NCBI GenBank assembly: GCA_964579855.1
Contig: CAZOIM010000189.1
Location: 1 to 7,651 of the forward strand
Source: JADGQA01 sp964579855
Lineage (GTDB): Bacteria; Bacteroidota; Ignavibacteria; UBA10030
Reading direction: 5' to 3'
DNA: 7,651 nt
Position 1 is the stretch's first letter; every line of letters starts with the position of its first letter. Positions 1 through 5,478 of this stretch are shown here, piece by piece. Both the position numbers and the translations under genes were made by a program. The notes under the pieces are model-generated. The model saw only the letters and a list, made by a program, of their open reading frames with translations. It had not been told where the DNA came from and did not search any database.

Positions 1-1008
1 CGGCAATCGTACTACTCGAACATCAAAATCCTGCTCAAGAGCGAGGTCAACCCCTCTGAGCGTTGCATCCGACCCTGCAGAATCCGCATCGTAGACAAGG
101 ACCAGTCTTTTGGAAAACCGACTTACGAGTCGCAATTGTTCTTCAGTCAGCGCAGTTCCGCTCGAAGCAACAACATTTTGAACACCCGCCTGGAAGAGCG
201 AAATTAAGTCGGCATAGCCCTCAACCATGATCGCCGTCTCTTCCCCGCGGATGGCTTCTTTGGAATGGAAAAGTCCGAACAGGGCCCGGCTTTTGTCATA
301 GATTGGAGTCTCAGGAGAGTTGATGTACTTCCCTGCAACCGCGTCGTCGTCTCGGATTTTTCTTGCCCCAAATCCTATGACCCTTCCTGTCGTGGACAAG
401 ATCGGAAACATCGCACGTCCTCTGAAGTAGTCGTAGGGTGAGCCTTCCTCCCTCAGGCGGATCAAGCCGGCCTTTTGAAGATGTTCAACGGTGATGCCTT
501 CCTGTTTCGCGCGCACCAGAAGATTGTCCCACGATTGCATCGAATACCCCAATCCGAACGTCCGAATCGTTTCATCCGAAAAACCCCTATCGTGAAAATA
601 TCCTAACGCCGCACGTCCCTCATCGGTCTTTGTCAAATTCTCGTGAAATACCTGACCGGCAAATCTACACGCGTTATACAGACGTTCTTGCTCCGTTTGC
701 ACCTCAGTGACGGGGCCTTCAGGAATGACAATGCCGACCTTCGAAGCCAGAATACGAACAGCCTCCGCGAACGCGATCTTGTCGTGTTCCATCAAAAACG
801 TGAAGATATTTCCTCCCTTGTGGCATCCGAAGCAATGATACATCTGCTTTTCGGCACTCACGGTAAACGAAGGAGTCTTTTCCTGGTGAAATGGACACAA
901 TCCAATAAAGTTCTTGCCGCGTTTCTTGAGTCGCACGTAGACACCGATGACATCGACGATGTCATTCGATGTTCGCACTTGTTCAATGATTTCTTCGCTG
1001 ATACGCAT
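1..1008 (-). CDS. dnaG: DNA primase DnaG, N-terminal 336 residues (3' end outside window)
   Basis: DnaG synthesises the short RNA primers used at the replication fork, working with the replicative helicase. The frame is open from the ATG at 1008 to the window edge, so 336 residues are visible. The N-terminal CHC2 zinc-binding domain has C38, H41, C59 and C62 in the order CPFH...CFGC. The catalytic core follows, with FRGRAMFPI near 195-203 and the TOPRIM motifs VEGYADL (E263) and VYDADSAG (D307, D309), which match the metal-binding acidic residues of E. coli DnaG (E265, D309, D311). The rest of the core and the helicase-binding C-terminal domain lie outside the window. The start is the first in-frame ATG after a TAG stop five codons upstream and agrees with family N-termini; no good Shine-Dalgarno precedes it. 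The upstream region carries a striking inverted repeat, annotated separately. The family call is secure. Confidence 0.97.
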   Translation of the reverse strand, partial: MRISEEIIEQVRTSNDIVDVIGVYVRLKKRGKNFIGLCPFHQEKTPSFTVSAEKQMYHCFGCHKGGNIFTFLMEHDKIAFAEAVRILASKVGIVIPEGPVTEVQTEQERLYNACRFAGQVFHENLTKTDEGRAALGYFHDRGFSDETIRTFGLGYSMQSWDNLLVRAKQEGITVEHLQKAGLIRLREEGSPYDYFRGRAMFPILSTTGRVIGFGARKIRDDDAVAGKYINSPETPIYDKSRALFGLFHSKEAIRGEETAIMVEGYADLISLFQAGVQNVVASSGTALTEEQLRLVSRFSKRLVLVYDADSAGSDATLRGVDLALEQDFDVRVVRLP

Positions 1009-1054
1009 TCTAGTGGCAATCTACCCAAATATGGCAGGACAATCAACACGACCG

Positions 1055-1110
1055 TTTGCGATTTGCGACTCACCTCACGCAAAGAAAACACATCAATGTG
1101 AGTCGCAAAT
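1055..1110. repeat. Perfect 13-bp inverted repeat with four TTTGCG/CGCAAA copies upstream of dnaG
   Basis: ATTTGCGACTCAC at 1061-1073 is the exact reverse complement of GTGAGTCGCAAAT at 1098-1110, separated by 24 bases. The hexamer TTTGCG occurs twice in tandem at 1055-1060 and 1062-1067, and its complement CGCAAA twice at 1078-1083 and 1104-1109. The 1062-1067 copy can therefore pair with either inverted copy. The element lies between the terminator of the upstream gene and the dnaG start. There is no U-run next to the stem in the dnaG direction, so it does not look like an intrinsic terminator. It could be an operator or a folded leader element; its function is unknown. I saw no convincing dnaG promoter in 1009-1115. 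Confidence 0.75.
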
Positions 1111-1117
1111 TACCCAT

Positions 1118-1148
1118 AAAAACAAAAACCCCCGGATTGCTCCGAGGG
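1118..1148 (-). terminator. Rho-independent terminator of the PUR-repeat gene
   Basis: Read on the minus strand, CCCTCGGA pairs with TCCGGGGG (one G-U wobble) around a GCAA tetraloop, followed directly by TTTTTGTTTTT. The stem arms are 1129-1136 and 1141-1148. The hairpin starts 28 bases after the PUR-gene stop codon and should separate that gene from dnaG. Confidence 0.92.
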
Positions 1149-1175
1149 TCGAGTCAAGAACGATTCCCATCTAAC

Positions 1176-1610
1176 CTATTTCATATGGGTCACAGCTTCT
1201 TCGAGAGCGCCGAGAAAATCATTCGCCGCGCTGTCAAAAATGTTGATTCTTTTTCTCGTGAATTTCTTAGGATCTTCTTTGGAAGGTTGGCTCGCTGTCA
1301 CCGTGACGTATTTGGTGTTGTTCTTCGCTTCTTTCGTGTCCACAAAATACGTCATCTTTCCCGATTTTACAGTCTTGCTGAATGTCTCGGCAGATCCCAA
1401 TTCCTGTTTTGCCTGTTTCAACGCGCCGACGAATTCCTCTGCAGAGTTGCTAAAGACATTGATGCTGCTCTTCGTGAATTTCTTGTCTTCCTCTCGTGAT
1501 GGTTGACTCGCCGTCACGGTCAAATACTTTGTGTTGTTCTTCGCCTCTTTCACATCGAGGAAATAGGTAATCTTACCCGACTTCACCATCTTGCTAAATA
1601 GTGCATCCAT
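1176..1610 (-). CDS. Small protein of two tandem PUR-type (DUF3276-like) nucleic-acid-binding repeats
   Basis: This 144-residue protein is almost entirely two copies of one domain: residues 5-67 and 77-139 align without gaps with 43 of 63 identities by eye. The best conserved block is KEAKNNTKY followed by TVTASQPS. The FSK-VKSGK-TYF-D-K opening and the closing F-GAL--A helix resemble the DUF3276/PUR family of Bacteroidota and Spirochaetes, in which a beta-sheet plus helix repeat binds single-stranded DNA or RNA, as in Borrelia BpuR. Bacterial members usually have one repeat and pair as dimers, so this one may fold as an intramolecular pair. There is no signal peptide or membrane segment, so it should be cytoplasmic. 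The ATG at 1610 has AGGAG nine bases upstream. The gene is a single unit between two terminators, with its own leader. The family call is by motif memory and fairly likely; the target is unknown. Confidence 0.75.
   Translation of the reverse strand: MDALFSKMVKSGKITYFLDVKEAKNNTKYLTVTASQPSREEDKKFTKSSINVFSNSAEEFVGALKQAKQELGSAETFSKTVKSGKMTYFVDTKEAKNNTKYVTVTASQPSKEDPKKFTRKRINIFDSAANDFLGALEEAVTHMK
1194..1598 (-). repeat. Internal tandem duplication within the PUR-repeat gene
   Basis: Copy A (1410-1598) and copy B (1194-1382) encode the two 63-residue repeats, offset by exactly 72 codons and joined by a 9-residue linker (residues 68-76). The DNA copies are clearly related but have diverged at many synonymous sites, so this is an old, maintained duplication and not an assembly or recent slippage artefact. 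Confidence 0.9.
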
Positions 1611-1681
1611 GGTTTTGTTCTCCTAAGATAAGATTGTTGAAATAGTTTATTAGAGGGTGATGCGCGGCGGGTGAATCTGCA

Positions 1682-1726
1682 AAAGATTGTCTGGCGGAGG
1701 AAGAGAAGAGGAATCAAACAATCTTT
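1682..1726. repeat. Inverted repeat enclosing a purine-rich GGN tract in the PUR-gene leader
   Basis: AAAGATTGT at 1682-1690 is the exact complement of ACAATCTTT at 1718-1726, and with one bulged A the pairing extends to GC on both sides. The enclosed segment on the plus strand is purine-rich: GGCGGAGGA at 1693-1701, then only purines to 1713. The leader RNA of the PUR gene would show the matching pyrimidine-rich loop. Because PUR proteins prefer single-stranded GGN-type purine sequence, this is a candidate autoregulatory site; that role is inference. Confidence 0.55.
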
Positions 1727-1748
1727 GCTACTGCAATCCCCTTGCGAG

Positions 1749-1777
1749 AAACTAAACTTTTTAAAAAATAGAGTCAA
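1749..1777 (-). promoter_or_regulatory. Putative sigma70-type promoter of the PUR-repeat gene
   Basis: On the minus strand TTGACT (1772-1777) is followed after 17 bases by TAGTTT (1749-1754). The -35 is good and the -10 is poor. It lies just past the groL terminator, giving a leader of roughly 130 bases before the ATG at 1610. An AT-rich spacer supports the call, but it remains a weak prediction. Confidence 0.35.
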
Positions 1778-1788
1778 TCATAAAATGA

Positions 1789-1819
1789 AAGACCCCGACT
1801 TTTTGGAAGTCGGGGTCTT
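1789..1819 (-). terminator. Rho-independent terminator after groL (possibly bidirectional)
   Basis: AAGACCCCGACTT at 1789-1801 and AAGTCGGGGTCTT at 1807-1819 form a perfect 13-bp stem with a 5-base loop, 25 bases past the groL stop. In the groL direction the stem ends in TT and is followed by TCATTTTA, a moderate U-tract. On the plus strand it is followed by CGTTTTTC. It separates the chaperonin operon from the PUR-repeat gene. Confidence 0.9.
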
Positions 1820-1844
1820 CGTTTTTCTCAGGAGTGAGAATTGC

Positions 1845-3482
1845 TTAGTACATATCTCCGCCCATTCCAGGATGGGGCATCTGAGGTGCAGCCTTTTCCT
1901 TCTCAGGCTTCTCGACAATCGTCGCCTCGGTCGTCAGCAGCAAGCTTGCGACGCTGGCAGCGTTTTCGATGGCAATACGAGTGACTTTCGTCGGGTCAAT
2001 GACCCCCGCTTTAATCAGATTCTCGTATTTTTCCGTCTGAGCGTTGAATCCGAAGTCATCCTTACCGGCTTTGATCTCGTTGACAACCACCGAGCCTTCG
2101 AGGCCGGCATTTGCAACGATCTGGCGGATTGGCTCTTCGAGAACCTTGCGGATAATATCAACACCGGTCTTCTGATCGGCGTTATCCGTCTTGACTTCGT
2201 CGAGCTTCTTGATGCAGCGCATATAGGCTACACCGCCACCGGGGACGATTCCTTCTTCAACCGCGGCTCGGGTTGCATGAAGCGCATCCTCAACGCGGGC
2301 TTTCTTCTCCTTCATCTCGACTTCCGTGGAGGCGCCAATCTTCAGTACGGCAACGCCACCGGATAGCTTGGCAAGGCGTTCCTGGAGCTTTTCCTTGTCA
2401 TAGTCGGATGTTGTTTTGTCAATTTGTTGCTTGATTTCGTTAATGCGTTTCTTGATTTCGTCTTTCTTTCCTGCTCCTTCGACAATCGTTGTATTGTCTT
2501 TGTCGACAGTGATGCGCTCTGCAGTTCCAAGGTAGGCAAGAGTCGCATTTTCGAGTTTAAAGCCTTTTTCCTCGGAAATGACTTGTCCACCGGTCAGTAC
2601 TGCCACATCTTCGAGCATTGCCTTGCGGCGATCTCCGAATCCGGGAGCCTTGACCGCAATGATCTTGAGTGTTCCACGGAGTTTGTTGACAACGAGAGTC
2701 GCCAGTGCTTCTCCATCGACTTCTTCGGCAATGATCAACATGCTACGACCGGATTGCGCTGTCTTCTCAAGGATCGGCAGCAAATCCTTCATCGCACTGA
2801 TCTTCTTGTCATGAATGAGAATGTAGGGCTTCTCAAGGACTGCTTCCATCGAGTCGGCATCAGTCACAAAATACGGTGAAAGATATCCGCGATCGAACTG
2901 CATTCCTTCGACAACGTCGAGAGTTGTCTCTGTTCCCTTTGCCTCTTCAACTGTTATGACGCCATCTTTGCCGACCTTTTCCATTGCGTTAGCAATGAGA
3001 TCGCCGATTGTTCTGTCATTGTTCGCGGAAATCGACCCAACCTGGGCAATTTTCTCTTTGTCATCTCCAACGGTCTTGCTGATCTCCTTAAGACCTTCCA
3101 CAACTTTCTTCACGGCAAGATCAATCCCGCGTTTCAGATCCATCGGGTTTGCGCCTGCGGTAACGTTTTTGAGCCCTTCGCGGACGATTGCTTGAGCAAG
3201 TACAGTTGCAGTCGTCGTTCCATCGCCAGCGACATCGGATGTCTTCGAGGCGACTTCACGAACCATCTGTGCTCCCATATTTTCGATGGGGTCGGTCAAT
3301 TCAATTTCCTTTGCAACAGTTACACCGTCTTTTGTGATCGTCGGGGCTCCGAATTTCTTGTCGATGACGACGTTTCGCCCTTTCGGTCCGAGAGTAACTT
3401 TCACCGCGTTCGCGAGCTGATCGACTCCACGCTTCAGCGCTCCGCGAGCGTCTGCATCATAATTAATTAATTTCGCTGACAT
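1845..3482 (-). CDS. groL: Chaperonin GroEL (60 kDa, Hsp60)
   Basis: GroEL forms the double-ring ATP-driven folding chamber in the cytoplasm, capped by GroES. The 545-residue length is normal. Visible hallmarks are LGPKG (31-35), KDG with D52, GDGTTTATV (86-94, with D87), VEDALHATRAAVEEG with D399 (equivalent to the hydrolytic D398 of E. coli) and PGGGVA (414-419). The C-terminus is MPHPGMGGDMY, a short Gly/Met tail without the long GGM repeats of proteobacterial GroEL. The ATG at 3482 is preceded by GGAGAG, which directly follows the groS stop codon; the intergenic gap is 13 bases, so the two genes are co-transcribed and probably translationally linked. Expression should be controlled by the CIRCE operator upstream of groS. 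No anomalies are seen. Confidence 0.99.
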   Translation of the reverse strand: MSAKLINYDADARGALKRGVDQLANAVKVTLGPKGRNVVIDKKFGAPTITKDGVTVAKEIELTDPIENMGAQMVREVASKTSDVAGDGTTTATVLAQAIVREGLKNVTAGANPMDLKRGIDLAVKKVVEGLKEISKTVGDDKEKIAQVGSISANNDRTIGDLIANAMEKVGKDGVITVEEAKGTETTLDVVEGMQFDRGYLSPYFVTDADSMEAVLEKPYILIHDKKISAMKDLLPILEKTAQSGRSMLIIAEEVDGEALATLVVNKLRGTLKIIAVKAPGFGDRRKAMLEDVAVLTGGQVISEEKGFKLENATLAYLGTAERITVDKDNTTIVEGAGKKDEIKKRINEIKQQIDKTTSDYDKEKLQERLAKLSGGVAVLKIGASTEVEMKEKKARVEDALHATRAAVEEGIVPGGGVAYMRCIKKLDEVKTDNADQKTGVDIIRKVLEEPIRQIVANAGLEGSVVVNEIKAGKDDFGFNAQTEKYENLIKAGVIDPTKVTRIAIENAASVASLLLTTEATIVEKPEKEKAAPQMPHPGMGGDMY

Positions 3483-3495
3483 AGTTGTTCTCTCC

Positions 3496-3792
3496 TTATT
3501 TGGGCATTAATGCAAAAATATCGTTTTCACGCATAATGAGGAGTTCATCCCCGTCGACAGTGACTTCGGTACCGGAATACTTGCCATACAGCACCTTGTC
3601 TCCAACTTTCACTTCCATCACGATGACCTTTCCTTCGTCGCTTACACGACCTGGTCCTACCGCGATAACTTCACCCCAAACCGGCTTTTCTTTTGCCGTA
3701 TCCGGGACAATGATTCCACCCTTTGTCACTTCGTCAGCCTTTGAAGGCTTTACGACGACGCGATCAGCCAATGGTTTCAGTTTCATAGGCAT
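3496..3792 (-). CDS. groS: Co-chaperonin GroES (10 kDa)
   Basis: GroES is the heptameric lid of the GroEL chamber. The 98-residue frame contains the family N-terminus KLKPLADRVVVKP, the mobile loop around EVTKGGIIVPDTAKEKP that contacts GroEL, and the roof and C-terminal strand region ending LLIMRENDIFALMPK. Two in-frame ATGs compete for the start, at 3792 and 3786. AGGGAG sits only 3 bases before the first but 9 before the second, and family members usually begin MKx-PL-DRV, so the true protein may start at 3786 with 96 residues. It is the first gene of the groS-groL operon, behind a sigma70-type promoter and a CIRCE operator. Confidence 0.98.
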   Translation of the reverse strand: MPMKLKPLADRVVVKPSKADEVTKGGIIVPDTAKEKPVWGEVIAVGPGRVSDEGKVIVMEVKVGDKVLYGKYSGTEVTVDGDELLIMRENDIFALMPK

Positions 3793-3846
3793 CGTCTCCC
3801 TTTTAAGATGTTGATTTATAATGACTTATGATATACAAGGAGAGTC

Positions 3847-3873
3847 TTAGCACTCTCTCTTAGCGAGTGCTAA
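3847..3873. promoter_or_regulatory. CIRCE operator (HrcA-binding site) of groESL
   Basis: TTAGCACTC (3847-3855), a 9-base spacer and GAGTGCTAA (3865-3873) match the CIRCE consensus exactly in both arms and spacing. CIRCE is the operator for the heat-shock repressor HrcA, whose activity depends on GroEL itself. The element overlaps the last two bases of the -10 box and covers the expected transcription start, so a bound repressor would block initiation. hrcA is not in this window. Confidence 0.98.
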
Positions 3874-3900
3874 TATAGAACTAAAATACGAGATTGTCAA
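3872..3900 (-). promoter_or_regulatory. Sigma70-type promoter of groESL
   Basis: On the minus strand, TTGACA (3895-3900) is followed after exactly 17 bases by TATATT (3872-3877). This is near consensus and sits at the expected distance from CIRCE. The -35 hexamer contains the TGA stop codon of rsmI (3897-3899), so the promoter is embedded in the end of the upstream gene. The expected start is near 3865, giving a leader of about 70 bases. Confidence 0.9.
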
Positions 3901-4592
3901 GTATGATCAGGATTGCCTGCGAGGAGGATAACGAACTCGCCCCGCGGATTGCCCAAGGCAAGTTTGTTGAGAAGATCGGACGTGCGGCCGCGAAGGATTT
4001 CCTCAAATTTCTTGGAGACTTCACGGGCGAGGACAATGTCGCGGTCACCCAAATGGTCGAGTAGTTCGCGCAAGGTCTTGACGATGCGATGCGGAGATTC
4101 GTAGAGAATGATAGTTCTCTTTTCAGATTTGAGAAATTCGAGTTTTGTTTTACGTCCTTTTTTCACAGGAAGGAAACCTTCGAATACAAAACTATTCGTC
4201 GGTAGACCACTTACAACCAGAGCTGCAAGCAGTGCAGATGCTCCAGGAATTGGAACCACTAAAATTCCGTGATCAATCGAATCTCTCACAATCCGGTAAG
4301 CCGGATCCGAAATACCGGGTGTCCCTGCGTCTGAAACAAGAGCAATGGACTGCCCCGCCAAGAGCTTCTCGATCAGCTGCGACGATCTAAACCTCTCATT
4401 GTGATCGAAGTAGCTGATCATGGGTTTAGCAATATTGTAGTGATCCAGCAGAATCTTGGTTTTGCGTGTGTCTTCTGCCGCGATAAGGTTTACTGATGAG
4501 AGGGTCTTAACCGCACGGAATGTAATGTCCTCGAGGTTGCCGATTGGCGTGGAGACGATGTAGAGTGTTCCTTTGGACTGATGCTCATCCAT
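3897..4592 (-). CDS. rsmI: 16S rRNA (cytidine1402-2'-O)-methyltransferase RsmI
   Basis: RsmI uses S-adenosylmethionine to 2'-O-methylate C1402 in the decoding centre of 16S rRNA, in the ribosomal P-site region. The protein is a tetrapyrrole-methylase-fold enzyme of 231 residues. Family motifs are TPIGNLEDIT (15-24), EDTRKT (40-45), SDAGTPGISDP (87-97), PIPGASA (114-120) and a later YESPHR. An in-frame TTG at 4607 would add five residues, but GGGGA lies 8 bases before the ATG at 4592 and only 1 base before the TTG, so I prefer the ATG. With this start the gene begins two bases after the nadE stop, which suggests translational coupling in one transcript. Its stop codon lies inside the -35 box of the groESL promoter. 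No terminator separates it from groS. Confidence 0.96.
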   Translation of the reverse strand: MDEHQSKGTLYIVSTPIGNLEDITFRAVKTLSSVNLIAAEDTRKTKILLDHYNIAKPMISYFDHNERFRSSQLIEKLLAGQSIALVSDAGTPGISDPAYRIVRDSIDHGILVVPIPGASALLAALVVSGLPTNSFVFEGFLPVKKGRKTKLEFLKSEKRTIILYESPHRIVKTLRELLDHLGDRDIVLAREVSKKFEEILRGRTSDLLNKLALGNPRGEFVILLAGNPDHT

Positions 4593-4594
4593 CG

Positions 4595-5440
4595 CTACAT
4601 TCCCCAATCGCGGACGTAGCGGAAATCGACATTGATGGTACGATAGGAGACTTTTGCAATGAGAGGTGGACGACGTTTGAATTGATTCTTGCGGACAAGT
4701 TCTGCAATTCTCTTAATAGTTTCTTTCTTGAAACCTTCCTTCAATAAGTCTTCTTGGGTCATCCGATCGTCTATCATCAAATACAACAGTGAATCGAGTT
4801 CGCCATAGGTGAGGCCGATTTCGTTTTCATCTGTTTGTCCAGGCCAAAGATCCGCAGTCGGCTTCTTCGAAACAATGTTCGGTGGAACCCCGAGCCTTTC
4901 GGCCAGTTGCCAGATTTGAGTTTTATAGAGGTCCCCCAGCGGATTAATTGCGCACGCCATATCCCCAAATTGAGTGCCGTAGCCAATCAGGAGTTCGGTT
5001 TTGTTACTCGTTCCCACTACCAGGGCTTTTTCACGGGCTGAAATATCATACAGTACAATCATTCTCATCCGGGCCATCACGTTGCCGAGTCTCACCTTCT
5101 CTTTGATTTGACGTTGGGTCGAATAGCTGTCAACCATTCCTGTGATATCGACGTTTTCCGTCCGGATGTCAAGTTCCCTGACAACCGACTCGGCATCTTT
5201 CACGCTCTCGCTGCTGCTTGTCTTGTAGGGCAAGATAACGCCAACCACGTTCTTCTTGCCGAGTGCTTCCACCGCCAGGAATGCTGCGACTGAAGAATCA
5301 ACACCGCCGGAGATTCCAATCACCGCTTTCTTAAATCCGGCGGTCGTCGTTTCATCCTTTATAAAGCGAACGAGCAGTCCCCGAACCATTTCCGCATTCA
5401 GATTGAGGGCTGCTCGATTGCCGTTACTTCCGATTTCCAT
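4595..5440 (-). CDS. nadE: NH3-dependent NAD+ synthetase
   Basis: NadE carries out the last step of NAD+ synthesis, adenylating nicotinate adenine dinucleotide with ATP and amidating it. Numbering from the ATG at 5440 (281 residues), the sequence has the ATP-pyrophosphatase P-loop SGGVDSS at 44-50, GNVMARMRM at 119-127, GTSNKTELLIGYGTQFGD at 143-160 and PTADLWPGQTDE at 194-205. It has no nitrilase-type glutaminase domain, so ammonia is the expected nitrogen source unless a separate glutaminase supplies it. A TTG at 5446 would add two residues; neither start has a clear Shine-Dalgarno. It sits 38 bases after lat and overlaps the leader of rsmI, consistent with a lat-nadE-rsmI transcript. The link with the neighbouring NAD(P)-linked dehydrogenase may be functional or incidental. 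Confidence 0.97.
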   Translation of the reverse strand: MEIGSNGNRAALNLNAEMVRGLLVRFIKDETTTAGFKKAVIGISGGVDSSVAAFLAVEALGKKNVVGVILPYKTSSSESVKDAESVVRELDIRTENVDITGMVDSYSTQRQIKEKVRLGNVMARMRMIVLYDISAREKALVVGTSNKTELLIGYGTQFGDMACAINPLGDLYKTQIWQLAERLGVPPNIVSKKPTADLWPGQTDENEIGLTYGELDSLLYLMIDDRMTQEDLLKEGFKKETIKRIAELVRKNQFKRRPPLIAKVSYRTINVDFRYVRDWGM

Positions 5441-5478
5441 GGTCAATTGGAGATATTCGACACTGGATACAGGTTATG

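Noticed and set aside
643..1101. Plus-strand frame of 152 codons opposite the dnaG N-terminus
   Set aside because: The minus strand carries an unmistakable CHC2 zinc-finger primase in the same place; the plus frame is a shadow.
1055..1110. CRISPR or mobile-element terminal repeats upstream of dnaG
   Set aside because: There is only one pair of inverted arms with a 24-base spacer, no repeated spacer units, no transposase and no target-site duplication.
1194..1598. Tandem repeat in the PUR gene as an assembly duplication
   Set aside because: The copies differ at many synonymous and replacement sites, unlike the exact duplication in lat, so they are true evolved repeats.
1671..2366. 231-codon open frame on the plus strand opposite groL
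   Set aside because: It is antisense to a fully conserved groL, crosses the groL terminator hairpin, has no ribosome site and shows no recognisable domain. It is a shadow of the coding frame.
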